The position numbers and the translations under genes are program-made. Shown in pieces: positions 27,413 through 35,092 of a stretch of 64,000 bases of DNA; the first letter of the stretch is position 1; each line of letters opens with the position of its first letter. The notes beneath the pieces are model-generated. The model saw only the letters and a list, made by a program, of their open reading frames with translations. It did no database searches and had not been told where the DNA came from. The DNA is from Thalassotalea ponticola (GTDB lineage: Bacteria > Pseudomonadota > Gammaproteobacteria > Enterobacterales > Alteromonadaceae). The stretch lies in NCBI RefSeq assembly GCF_041379045.1, contig NZ_CP166871.1:2170001-2234000 (forward strand), given 5' to 3'.

Positions 27413-28042
27413 TTACATGATCACCACTGGTATATTCCAGTTTGTTTGATCGCTACCTCCAATCCCTTGATATTTTGCATCGTCATCAACACCTTTAACT
27501 ATGCTTGATGTATCAATATTTGGATGTTTTTTAGAAAATATATCGAGATCAATTTCAGACTGGTCACTATAGTTGACCTGTACCCCTGTAACAGTAAGCC
27601 CCAAACTATCAGTTTCAATAAAGTCAAAGTTACCTAAATATGTTGCTTTGCCTGACTCTATTTGAAACTCAATTGAGATAGGATTTACAGGCTTTATATG
27701 TGCATAACCACTATGGACTCCCCACCGCCATACTTTGTAATTCCCGGCTGGTAATTCAACTGCAAAAACCTCTCCTTTACGGTTTAAATGAGAGAAGTCA
27801 CCTTTAGGAGGAATTGGGAGTAAAGCAACCCCTTCACCAAATTGAATTTGCCCGCGAACATCATTATTTAATCCATGATAAAAAAATGAATAGCCAGCAT
27901 AGCTTCCTTTATAACTAACCGAAGAAATTAATACACCATTACCAGACTTTTGGTTAAGCGCATAATCACTCTTAATAGTTTTAGTTGAAGCACACCCGGT
28001 TAAAACTAGAGACATTAAAATTAGGCTAAATAATTTCTTCAT
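27413..28042 (-). CDS. Cassette-encoded lipoprotein, unknown function
   Basis: 209 residues from MKKLFSLILMSLVLTGCAST, with a clear lipobox (LTGC). The start at 28042 is preferred because the longer frame (28081) would run into the upstream attC site. The mature part is beta-rich: GNGVLISSVSYKGSYAGYSFFYHGL, then VFAVELPAGNYKVWRWG, a motif common in small DUF2846-like lipoproteins with a P-A-G-x-Y turn. No catalytic residues are recognised. It is bounded by attC sites on both sides, so it is a complete cassette. Probable envelope location; role unknown. Confidence 0.75.
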   Translation of the reverse strand: MKKLFSLILMSLVLTGCASTKTIKSDYALNQKSGNGVLISSVSYKGSYAGYSFFYHGLNNDVRGQIQFGEGVALLPIPPKGDFSHLNRKGEVFAVELPAGNYKVWRWGVHSGYAHIKPVNPISIEFQIESGKATYLGNFDFIETDSLGLTVTGVQVNYSDQSEIDLDIFSKKHPNIDTSSIVKGVDDDAKYQGIGGSDQTNWNIPVVIM

Positions 28043-28063
28043 ATAAACTCTACTTGATTGTAA

Positions 28064-28167
28064 ACATAACGCCTTGCTCAAGAACGCATAACTGCTTGGC
28101 TAAAATTAGCCAAAAAATGAGAGCCAGCCAAGCTGTAAGGCGTCCATTATTAAACAGCTTGTTAAGC
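28064..28167 (-). repeat. attC site of the 28172-28963 cassette
   Basis: Read leftward: GCTTAAC core, AAGCTGTTTAAT, then long central arms (CAGCTTGGCT ... AGCCAAGCAG), ending GAGCAAGGCGTTATGT. The length (about 104) and the GGCGTTATG end are VCR-like. Confidence 0.88.
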
Positions 28168-28171
28168 GCAT

Positions 28172-28963
28172 TTAGCACGGAACTAGCGCCCCAGCATGCC
28201 CAACTGCTGATAATAACCCATTAATTATTTTTGTAGTGACTCTAGCTTTATTAAAAACGATATCGCAGAGTATTGCGAAAACAACCATTAAATAAACAAC
28301 GAAGCCTAAACCTGTGTAATTACTATACAGGACTGTATAGAACCAATTCTGCTCAAATAAGTAAAAATAGGAGCAGATTACGGTAGAAATGAATAGCAAT
28401 GTACTTGGCAAAAATAAGTGGTTTACTGCTCTTGGCTTAAAGAACGAAGCCATGAAAAAGACAATAAAAACCAGAGAATTTGTACCAAGGAAAATTCTTA
28501 CATCAAGTGTAAGCTTGTGCACAATTTCCATATATTTTGTTTGAGTAAATTGAGCTAGCTTACTCTTTGCCTCCTCGACAGATTCAATTCGTGAAAGTAG
28601 AGACTTAGTAAGTCTTTCTTTCCATTTCTGCCTGCACTCACAATCTAAGTTGCGCACTTCAGCTATACGCTTAGCGATAATAGCAGGTGCATCGTTTTTC
28701 AATTGTTGTTTGTAAAATTCTAGCTCTTTCTTTGCTTCCGAATGAAGCGCTGTGGCTCCTTCTCCGAGTACTTTTTCCAGAGAAGTATTTTTAGGAATAT
28801 TAACGGAATCTATCTTTTCAAAGACTTCTTGCTTCACTCGCCATTCGATAAATGATTTTCCTGATTTCTCGACTAACTGCGGATCAGCGAACGTAAATAG
28901 GAATAATGGCAAAAATAGTAGAATGCCAAAAAGTCCAAATCCTCTTAATGTACGAGTTTTCAC
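28172..28963 (-). CDS. Cassette-encoded membrane protein, unknown function
   Basis: 263 residues. There is an N-terminal membrane anchor or signal (GLFGILLFLPLFLFTFA), a charged helical region of about 120 residues with coiled-coil character (SLEKVLGEGATALHSEAKKELEFYKQQL), a CxC pair in NLDCECRQKW, then about four membrane segments from residue 150 to 240. The stop codon lies 5 bases before the attC core. No family is recognised. It is shared as one unit with the small lipoprotein gene upstream, because the attC between them is incomplete. Confidence 0.65.
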   Translation of the reverse strand: MKTRTLRGFGLFGILLFLPLFLFTFADPQLVEKSGKSFIEWRVKQEVFEKIDSVNIPKNTSLEKVLGEGATALHSEAKKELEFYKQQLKNDAPAIIAKRIAEVRNLDCECRQKWKERLTKSLLSRIESVEEAKSKLAQFTQTKYMEIVHKLTLDVRIFLGTNSLVFIVFFMASFFKPRAVNHLFLPSTLLFISTVICSYFYLFEQNWFYTVLYSNYTGLGFVVYLMVVFAILCDIVFNKARVTTKIINGLLSAVGHAGALVPC

Positions 28964-29020
28964 TTCACTTCCTTATGTGCTTAATGCGCTTGTTATATAT
29001 ACACTGTAAAATAATTTAAG
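28964..29020 (-). repeat. Truncated attC (R''/L'' half only)
   Basis: Only 57 bases separate two cassette ORFs. Read leftward, ATATAACAAGCGCATTAAG resembles the left half of the neighbouring attC sites, but no matching GGCGTTA half follows before the next ATG. The site is probably dead, fusing two cassettes. Confidence 0.55.
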
Positions 29021-29266
29021 CTACTTTTTAATAACGCAATTATTTTTAATTTTCCCTTCTGAATCAATACATATATTTTTGTCTTTCTTTACGCAATCAT
29101 ACTCAGGATCCTGTGTAACTGCATTTAGACCACCCAAAATAACGGCTGTTAAAGCATCAGAACTTCCTTCCGCTCCTTCTACAACATTACAACTGTGTTG
29201 CTCAAAGTTGTTGGAGCTACATGCAGATAAAAATAAACTGATGAAAAATAGATATCGAGTGTGCAC
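29021..29266 (-). CDS. Cassette-encoded small lipoprotein, unknown function
   Basis: 81 residues with a lipoprotein signal (MHTRYLFFISLFLSACSS). The mature part is short with four Cys (HSCNVVE, YDCVKKDKNICID, NNCVIKK), suggesting disulfides. A GLNAV stretch lies in the middle. The start at 29266 is only about 20 bases from the IS1111-type element, which separates it from any promoter in the attI region. Expression may therefore depend on the IS or be lost. No family is recognised. Confidence 0.6.
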   Translation of the reverse strand: MHTRYLFFISLFLSACSSNNFEQHSCNVVEGAEGSSDALTAVILGGLNAVTQDPEYDCVKKDKNICIDSEGKIKNNCVIKK

Positions 29267-29384
29267 TACTATGCCTTCTATGTATAGACATAATGACTCC
29301 CCACGAGGTGCTAGCCTCCAATCGTGGGTTAGCTTAAAGCCAGAGCCATAATTAGTTTGTTAAATAACTAAAGCGGAGGCTAGC

Positions 29385-30539
29385 ATGAATAAACATAACA
29401 TACTTTTCATAGGGTTAGATACTCATAAAGAATTTTCTCAAGTCGCACTACTTGAAGATGGGCGTGGTGTGAAAGCTGTTAATTACGGCAAAATAAAAAG
29501 CACCAAACAATCCTTTATTAAACTCGCTAGAACACTTCAATCAAAATACCCAAGCGCAACACTTCATTTTGTTTATGAAGCAGGTCCCTGTGGCTATTGG
29601 GTTTATCGGTTATTAACAAGCCTTGGACACTGTTGTTATGTGGTAGCCCCTTCTCTCATTCCCAAAAAACCTGGCGAGCGAATTAAAACCGATAAACGCG
29701 ATGCACTGAAATTAGCTAAATTACTCAAAGATGAAGAGCTAACCGCTATCTATGTGCCTGAACCAGATGATGAAGCTATCCGCGACTTATCTCGCGCAAG
29801 AGACCGCGCTATGAACGATTTAAAAGATGCCAAATATCAACTTAAGGCGTTGTTTCTGCGCAATCATATTCAATGCAAGGTTAATGATAATTGGAGCAAT
29901 CAACACTTACGTTGGTTAACCGAATTGGTTCTGCCTCACCCGAGTCAGCAAATCGTCCTAACAGAATACATTGGCACCATTACTGAACGCTTAAAGCGAC
30001 TACAGAGGCTAGATAACGAATTGCACAATCAAATCAAAAACTGGCGCTTCTATCCTGTAGTAAAAGCCATTCAAGCTATGCGAGGTATTCGCATTGTTGC
30101 CGCCACTGGGATCATTGTTGAGCTTGGCGACTTACGCCGCTTTGATCATCCACGAAAATTAATGGCCTACTTAGGTCTTGTTCCATCAGAGCATACCAGC
30201 AGCGACAAGCGAAAACTTGGTAGCATTACCAAAGCTGGAAACATCCGCGCAAGGCGCTTATTGGTGGAATGCGCGCATTCCTATAAACACAAACCAAACG
30301 TATCGACAGAGCTTAAAAAACGGCAAGAATCCATCAGTAAAGAAGTTAATGATATCGCTTGGCAAGCTCAATTACGTTTATGCCGTCGATACCAACGATT
30401 GATGGCAAGAGGCAAACACCGAAGTGTGGTGGTAACGGCTATCGCCAGAGAGCTGATTGCTTATATTTGGGCAATATCTAGGGAAGTCGCCGTAGCGCCA
30501 GTAAAACCTGAACTGCGTATTTCTAGGGTTCCGGCATGA
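29385..30539 (+). CDS. IS110/IS1111-type DEDD transposase
   Basis: 384 residues. The N-terminal RuvC-like DEDD domain shows D12 (FIGLDTHKE), E65 (FVYEAGPCGYW), and D103/D106 (RIKTDKRDALKLAKLL). The C-terminal Transposase_20 domain has IQAMRGIRIVAATGIIVELGDLRRF and PRKLMAYLGLVPSEHTSS with the conserved Ser. These enzymes move DNA by a Holliday-junction-like, RNA-guided or site-specific route, with no DDE chemistry. AGCGGAGG lies just before the ATG. The frame is intact, so the element may be active. Confidence 0.95.
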   Translation: MNKHNILFIGLDTHKEFSQVALLEDGRGVKAVNYGKIKSTKQSFIKLARTLQSKYPSATLHFVYEAGPCGYWVYRLLTSLGHCCYVVAPSLIPKKPGERIKTDKRDALKLAKLLKDEELTAIYVPEPDDEAIRDLSRARDRAMNDLKDAKYQLKALFLRNHIQCKVNDNWSNQHLRWLTELVLPHPSQQIVLTEYIGTITERLKRLQRLDNELHNQIKNWRFYPVVKAIQAMRGIRIVAATGIIVELGDLRRFDHPRKLMAYLGLVPSEHTSSDKRKLGSITKAGNIRARRLLVECAHSYKHKPNVSTELKKRQESISKEVNDIAWQAQLRLCRRYQRLMARGKHRSVVVTAIARELIAYIWAISREVAVAPVKPELRISRVPA

Positions 30540-30833
30540 TAGAAAGATTTGAGATAGCACATTGGATCAAGCATCGGCTGTGGCACAACTCCCGAGGGCG
30601 TTAGGCTGGCAGGGTTAAGTCATTAACCTTGAACCGCGAACATAGACTGAAGCACGGTGCCACGACGAAACAAGTAAGGTAGGCTCTGTTAATCAACAGA
30701 TTAATAATCCACGAATACCAGCAAGATAACCGACGAAATTACTGGCTTCATTCAATGTGTTAACTCATTTATTTGAAAGTAAATAAGCAATGGCGTGAAA
30801 ATAAATGCTAGGGATCAGTGTGATTTTTCTTGA
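30540..30833 (+). ncRNA. Right-end non-coding region of the IS110-type element
   Basis: 294 bases without an ORF follow the transposase stop inside the element. In IS110-type elements a non-coding end can encode a structured guide RNA that pairs with target and donor DNA (bridge RNA); IS1111-group members carry it downstream of the transposase. The position and length fit. I have not derived a fold, so the call is by location. Confidence 0.4.
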
Positions 30834-30845
30834 CGTGGGGAGTCA

Positions 30846-30917
30846 TACCAACGCCGCGCTCTGCGGCAAATTTGGAGCGCAGCGGAAAATTTGTCCGACA
30901 GCAGCGCCTTGTTAGCC
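30846..30917 (-). repeat. attC site of the 30912-31502 cassette, abutted by the IS
   Basis: Read leftward: GGCTAACAAGGCGCTGC, arms around AAATTTTCC...GGAAAATTT-like centre, then GCAGAGCGCGGCGTTGG. About 72 bases. The last bases of the R' core touch the IS inverted repeat. Confidence 0.88.
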
Positions 30918-31502
30918 ATAACTACTACCATCTGGAAATTCACGTCGGAAAACCTCAGCAAAGGAAGACTTGTGCCAAATTAACTTTCTAGCCAATAGCG
31001 GATTCCCATTCATTCTTTCAGGACTTAGAGTTCCTGATTTGTAGAGTCGCTTGTGCATTCTATATGCATATACCTCATCAATTTTGGGGTGAGATTGAGA
31101 TGTAATATGCTGATAGAAAATAAAATACGCTGGATTATCCAGCGAAATTTTACGAATCTCATTTAAAAAATCGCTATCCTCGTAGGATCCGTTTATTTTC
31201 TTCCCAAGGTAGCTATCTGAATACCTTTTTGTTCCATGCCAGCCACGTTTAAACCTAACTTCAATTCCTTCCTTTCTCGTCACCTCGCCAATTTTAATGA
31301 AAGGAGAACTATCATTTTTAAAACGATAAAAGTAAGTCCCAATGGCAGATGAAAGCCCTTCGTTAGTGAGAGCAGATAACACAGGATTGTTTTCGCCATT
31401 TAAAATGTCGTCGGGGGACGTAAGCAAGCAAGATATGACCTTCTCTTGACCTGAGCCTCTACCCGAGTCTGCATCATATTTTTTACATAAATAGCTGCTC
31501 AT
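30912..31502 (-). CDS. Cassette-encoded protein, unknown function
   Basis: 196 residues, soluble, no signal peptide. A central segment FYRFKNDSSPFIKIGEVTRKEGIEVRFKRGW recalls the Y-x-I-x ... IKIG-x-T ... R layout of GIY-YIG-type domains, but the catalytic set cannot be verified. The N-terminus has two Cys and a Gly/Ser stretch. AGGAAAAG lies before the ATG. The stop codon lies inside the attC core, as is common in cassettes. It is the second cassette from attI. No confident family. Confidence 0.6.
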   Translation of the reverse strand: MSSYLCKKYDADSGRGSGQEKVISCLLTSPDDILNGENNPVLSALTNEGLSSAIGTYFYRFKNDSSPFIKIGEVTRKEGIEVRFKRGWHGTKRYSDSYLGKKINGSYEDSDFLNEIRKISLDNPAYFIFYQHITSQSHPKIDEVYAYRMHKRLYKSGTLSPERMNGNPLLARKLIWHKSSFAEVFRREFPDGSSYG

Positions 31503-31515
31503 ACTTTTCCTGGTT

Positions 31516-31619
31516 GGCTAACGCCCTGTTAAGGGGCTGATCAATGTTTGGCTAAAATGTGAAGCGAAGCGAAACTGAGCCAAACTTTAGCAGTTCCGCA
31601 CTTAAACAGCTTGTTAGGT
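31516..31619 (-). repeat. attC site of the first cassette
   Basis: Read leftward: ACCTAACAAGCTGTTTAAG, arms AGTTTGGCTCAG ... TTAGCCAAAC, then CCCCTTAACAGGGCGTTAG. About 104 bases. The right end resembles the Vibrio cholerae repeat (CCCCTTAG...GGGCGTTA). Confidence 0.92.
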
Positions 31620-31630
31620 ATACTTTTGAC

Positions 31631-32002
31631 CTATTTCTTTTGTGAACGATATAACCATAAACCACCAAGCCATGACAAAAAAATTGGCAAAGGAAGCATA
31701 ATTAAAAAGTACCCTACGTTAATTTGAACTAGAAAATGACTAAGCCCAATAAGAACCCCCAAAAGAACCAAGTTTTTATTAGGCAAATTTACCTTGTTTG
31801 ATGATATTCTTGTTAATGCAAAGCCAATGTAGCCCAAAATATTCCAAACTAAAACATAGGTACAAAATAGAGTGAACAGGCTAAAACAACCTAAATGAAC
31901 ATCGCAGTTATCAAATCCGTAGATACTAATTAAATAAATACAAAATGCAGGTATGGATGAACATATAATAAATATGAAAAACCGTTTCAACTTACTCTCC
32001 AT
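31631..32002 (-). CDS. First cassette: small four-helix membrane protein
   Basis: 123 residues with about four hydrophobic segments (residues 8-27, 37-62, 77-95, 97-117) and a basic N- and C-terminus (MESKLKRFF, YRSQKK). Several Cys lie in the first loop (GFDNCDVHLGCFSLFTLFC). It directly follows the attI junction and so is the cassette most likely to be expressed from an integron promoter. No family recognised; inner-membrane location inferred. Confidence 0.65.
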   Translation of the reverse strand: MESKLKRFFIFIICSSIPAFCIYLISIYGFDNCDVHLGCFSLFTLFCTYVLVWNILGYIGFALTRISSNKVNLPNKNLVLLGVLIGLSHFLVQINVGYFLIMLPLPIFLSWLGGLWLYRSQKK

Positions 32003-32015
32003 AGCCAGCGTGTAT

Positions 32016-32022
32016 ACCTAAC
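32016..32022 (-). other. attI / first-cassette recombination core
   Basis: GTTAGGT on the minus strand, fitting the GTTRRRY core. The same GTTAGGT (as its complement ACCTAAC) recurs in the R'' of the first attC, as expected for an integrated cassette. Confidence 0.75.
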
Positions 32023-32032
32023 AATTTAATAG

Positions 32033-32177
32033 TGCGCAAATCGCGCATATTTCTGATTTGCAATCGCGCACTTTTCTCAATGGATTAGTTTTAACAAAGT
32101 TGATAACTAGTTACCAGCGTTATTAAAAATATCTGTTGCTAATTTTTTGAGAAAGATAAAAGTGCGCAATTTGCGCA
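32033..32177. repeat. Three copies of a palindromic TGCGCAAnTTGCGCA motif in the attI region
   Basis: TGCGCAATTTGCGCA is a perfect 15-base palindrome at 32163-32177. TGCGCAAATCGCGCA at 32033-32047 differs at one arm position and the spacer. A shorter version lies at 32059-32070. The copies sit between the attI core and the intI promoter. Confidence 0.7.
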
Positions 32178-32209
32178 TTTTCTTGAATATGGGGGAAACC
32201 ACATTATAA

Positions 32210-32225
32210 CTGTATACATATACAG
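32210..32225. promoter_or_regulatory. LexA (SOS) box upstream of intI
   Basis: CTGTATACATATACAG matches the CTGT-N8-ACAG consensus of gamma-proteobacterial LexA boxes with an A/T-alternating centre. It ends 19 bases before the intI ATG. Many integron integrase genes are LexA-controlled. Confidence 0.9.
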
Positions 32226-32244
32226 CCCCAATACAGAGGCGTTT

Positions 32245-33214
32245 ATGAAAACACGCTCACCGTTTTTGAACTCTATTGCTGATTACATGTTAAGTCGGCA
32301 TTATTCGCTTAGAACCGTTGAAACCTATTTAAAATGGATAAGTTCTTATATTCATTTTCATGATAAACGTCATCCTGCGTCAATGGGGAATAATGAAGTG
32401 ACGACTTACCTGGATCATATAGTACTCAAAGGTAATGTCTCACCTCGGACTCAAGCAACGGCATTGAATGCATTAGTCTTTCTATACAAACACATCATCA
32501 AAATGAACTTTCGTTAAATTTGGATTTTGTCCGATCTAAAAAGCAGCTCAAATTACCGGTTGTTATGACACCAGATGAAGTAAAGCAACTTATGAGTCAT
32601 TTATCCAAACGATACTACCTAATTGCAGGGTTAATGTACGGTAGTGGCTTGCGGGTCATGGAAGCTGTGCAACTTAGGGCAAAGGACATTGATTTTGACT
32701 ATAAATGTATTCAAGTCTGGAATGGAAAAGGCAATAGCATCGAATTGTTACACTAGCTAGTGAATTGATCCCATTACTTAGGAATCAAATTATGCAGGTG
32801 GAAGAGTATCTAAAGTTGGATTTACACAATGAGCAATATGCCGGTGTTTGGATGCCCAATGCATTAGCTCGCAAATACCCATCGGCCAACAAATCATTGG
32901 CTTGGCAATATTTATTCCCGTCTTATAAATTAAGTGGTGACCCAAAGACAGGCGAGATACGGCGTCATCACTTTCATCATACTTGTGTTAGAAAAGCGGT
33001 AAAAAAGGCGCTTAAGCAGACTAATATTACTAAGCTTATAACGCCTCATACCTTTCGCCATTCTTTTGCTACACACCTGTTACAAAGTGGGGCGGATATA
33101 AGAACTGTGCAAGCTCAGTTAGGTCATTCAGATGTTAAAACCACTCAGATTTACACTCATGTTTTACAGCAAGGCGCGAACGGTGTATTGAGCCCTTTGA
33201 GCAAAATTTTCTAG
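32245..33214 (+). pseudogene. intI: Integron integrase intI, two frameshifts
   Basis: Three consecutive open segments (32245-32517, 32520-32756, 32765-33214) together give a full IntI tyrosine recombinase of about 320 residues. The first break lies in the AAAA run near 32500-32503, where one extra A would restore the frame into ELSLNLDFVRSKKQ. The second lies near 32737-32745, where one base is missing before [12 protein letters not shown]. The catalytic parts remain readable: Arg in [35 protein letters not shown]. The IntI-specific insert (ALARKYPSA...WQYLFPS...RRHHFHHT) is also present. Cassette movement by this copy is presumably lost. Confidence 0.92.
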
Positions 33215-33239
33215 CTTGTTTGTGCAGCGCAAAAGTGAG

Positions 33240-33710
33240 TTAGCCAATTTCGAGACGTTTTTCCATGACATACTGAGTCAGCACTTGACCGCGAATGTTT
33301 ACTGTTTGTTGCTTAACTTGGGTGAAGCCAAAGTGCTCAAAAAACGGTTTTGCGGTAATGCTTACATGAGAATATACACGCCGGATACCGTTGTGTTGCG
33401 CCGTTTTGAATATTTCGTTGATCAGCGCTTTGCCAATACCTTTGCCCTGATAATTGCAATGACAAAAAAAATGATCAATATATCCATTGTCTTGAATATC
33501 GGCATAGCCGACGAGTTGATCGTTTAACACGGCCACAAATGGATTAATCTCACTCATGCGTTTGTTCCATTGATGCGGGTCGTACTTTGCGGGAGCCCAA
33601 GCTTGAACCTGTGCTTCTGAGTAGTCTTTAATGTTCACATGTCGAATGGTATTGAAAAATATGGCTCTTAACGCCAACTCATCACCTTGTTGAAATCTTC
33701 TAATGCGCAT
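33240..33710 (-). CDS. GNAT family N-acetyltransferase
   Basis: 156 residues. The typical GNAT N-terminus is MRIRRFQQGDELALRAIFFNTIRHV, then VAVLNDQLVGYADIQDNGYIDHFFC. The acetyl-CoA loop is YQGKGIGKALINEIF (QGxGxG) and the C-terminal strand-helix HVSITAKPFFEHFGFTQV. The acceptor is unknown; the architecture matches YafP-like proteins. It ends 26 bases from the end of the broken intI and is convergent with it. It has no attC, so it is chromosomal and not a cassette. Confidence 0.9.
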   Translation of the reverse strand: MRIRRFQQGDELALRAIFFNTIRHVNIKDYSEAQVQAWAPAKYDPHQWNKRMSEINPFVAVLNDQLVGYADIQDNGYIDHFFCHCNYQGKGIGKALINEIFKTAQHNGIRRVYSHVSITAKPFFEHFGFTQVKQQTVNIRGQVLTQYVMEKRLEIG

Positions 33711-34012
33711 TACCGTCTCCCTTTTTAAGTTAAGTCGTTATGTGTGCGACACGCTAACCGGTGCAAGTTAGCATCTAGCGAAACACTGGTTTGCCGTATT
33801 TTCTCCACAAGTAGACTGTAAAGGTTTCGACAAGAGCCAAGCAATCATCCAATAAAAAATCCCATAGGTCCTGCGTTGAGTATGCAGAACGTATGGGATC
33901 TTTACGTTGATGTGTGCCATTAACCTTAGTGATCGGTGAATGGTTTGCGCCATCGAGCGTTTTGCTTTTTGTTTTAGCCTGCGTTTATGCGCTGTGCGCC
34001 GCAGTCACTTAT
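33711..34012. other. Intergenic region with the bamC terminator
   Basis: 302 bases between two leftward genes. The stem ATCCCATA (33859-33866) with TATGGGAT (33892-33899), followed leftward by TTTTTTATT, fits a terminator for bamC. An inner CTGC/GCAG pair extends it. A weak open frame at 33768-33953 is not supported. Confidence 0.55.
33853..33899 (-). terminator. Putative bamC terminator
   Basis: Nested hairpin with a T-rich tail on the minus strand, about 115 bases after the bamC stop codon. Confidence 0.6.
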
Positions 34013-35092
34013 TTAGCGAAACGACAATCCCGGCTCGAGTGATTCAAAGTTTTCTTTTAACACTTGTTCACCCACGTTGTTGTTGTCTTTGTCGGTGATC
34101 AGCAAGTCGGTTTTACCGTCTCGCTCAACAAGCTTAAAGCGATAATCGCCATCAGCTAATGTTAACACTGGTTTGTCATCACCCCACATTGTCTGCCACA
34201 CGCTGTTGTCAGCTTGGGTGTATTGCACGTCGTAGATAAAATTTGATTCGTCTAAATCAGTTACCGTAAAGTTATACTGCTCAAAGAAACCCGGTAAATA
34301 CGTCCACAGTTGATCGCGTTTAAAATCAATCGATAATGCAGGCTCGCCGTTTGCCGTATCGGCAAGTGTGACAATTTGCATGTTGGCTCGGGCGATTGCA
34401 TCGTCGCGACGGTTTAATCGATACAAATAACCTAGCTCAGAGGTAACGCTATTTAACATTTCCATTTCAACGCGATTTTTCTCCAGCGCCGATAGCGTAG
34501 TGCTGGTACCTTGTTGATCTTGCTTAAAGTACTCGACGAGTTCAACATTTAAGCCGATACTGCGACCATGAGGTTTGGTGACCAACGAGTATGCAAAGCG
34601 CCATTTCTCGATCGATTCAACGTCTTTGAACGGTCCAATACCACTTTCTTGTTCGGTTGTGAACCAGCCCGACTCAAAGCGATTACCGTCATCAGATTGT
34701 TCAACAAATTCAACGTTCTCGTCCTTGGCAACATTTTTAATTGCGCTAACCACCACGGTTTTTAAATCGCGGTTATCATCTACCTTGTCATACCAAATTG
34801 CCGCACTTTTATCGAATTCATCAACGCGACTACCACTGGCTAGCGGTAACACTTGCGATGGCGCACGAATATCAAGGGCAGCGCCTATCACACCATCAGT
34901 TTGTTGTAGTTGCGGTATTTGATAGCGATTTGACTGAGCCGGTGGTGTCATACTTTCAGGTACGTTCAACTCAGCACTTGGTTTGATGTTGACGTAATCG
35001 AAGTCCCCTTTGGCTTGCTTGCGTGTTTCAACACTTGAACACGCACTCAGCGCTAAGCCTAGTAGAGAAATATAAAAAATTCGGCGTTCCAT
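34013..35092 (-). CDS. bamC: Outer-membrane assembly lipoprotein BamC
   Basis: 359 residues from MERRIFYISLLGLALSACSS, with a clear lipobox; E. coli BamC is 344. The unstructured N-terminal region (YVNIKPSAELNVPESMTPPAQSNRYQIP) is the part that contacts BamD in the family. Two helix-grip domains follow (RLNRRDDAIARANMQ... and FEQYNFTVTDLDESNF...). AGGAGTATTC precedes the ATG at 35092; the frame is open 55 codons further up but without a ribosome site. It is part of the BAM complex that folds barrels. In E. coli it follows dapA; here no dapA is present. Confidence 0.93.
   Translation of the reverse strand: MERRIFYISLLGLALSACSSVETRKQAKGDFDYVNIKPSAELNVPESMTPPAQSNRYQIPQLQQTDGVIGAALDIRAPSQVLPLASGSRVDEFDKSAAIWYDKVDDNRDLKTVVVSAIKNVAKDENVEFVEQSDDGNRFESGWFTTEQESGIGPFKDVESIEKWRFAYSLVTKPHGRSIGLNVELVEYFKQDQQGTSTTLSALEKNRVEMEMLNSVTSELGYLYRLNRRDDAIARANMQIVTLADTANGEPALSIDFKRDQLWTYLPGFFEQYNFTVTDLDESNFIYDVQYTQADNSVWQTMWGDDKPVLTLADGDYRFKLVERDGKTDLLITDKDNNNVGEQVLKENFESLEPGLSFR

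Larger units (their letters stand above)
29286..30849 (+). mobile_element. IS110-family, IS1111-group insertion sequence in an attC site
   Basis: The element carries one transposase gene and subterminal inverted repeats, ATGACTCCCCACG at 29293-29305 and its complement at 30834-30846 (13 of 13). Subterminal repeats with a few bases outside are typical of the IS1111 group; exact ends are set on that basis. A non-coding tail of about 300 bases lies between the transposase stop and the right repeat. The right repeat abuts the R' core of the attC of the 30912-31502 cassette. Confidence 0.85.
26525..33214. mobile_element. Chromosomal integron: broken intI, attI, about six cassettes, one IS insertion
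   Basis: The integrase gene reads rightward from 32245. To its left, every cassette ORF (31631, 30912, 29021, 28172, 27413, 26579) reads leftward, which is the normal divergent layout of intI and cassettes. Between ORFs lie imperfect inverted repeats of 70-105 bases bounded by (G)TTAAC/AACAAG...GGCGTTA-type cores, resembling Vibrio VCR-like attC sites. The first cassette begins at a GTTAGGT core at 32016-32022, the expected attI junction. Cassette ORFs are A/T-rich relative to the flanking genes. An IS110/IS1111-type element interrupts the array. Confidence 0.9.

Noticed and set aside
33216..33527. Rightward 103-codon frame after intI
   Set aside because: It is antisense to the well-supported GNAT gene and has no integrase or cassette features.
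33768..33953. Leftward 61-codon frame between GNAT and bamC
   Set aside because: It has no family resemblance or ribosome site, and it overlaps the bamC terminator.
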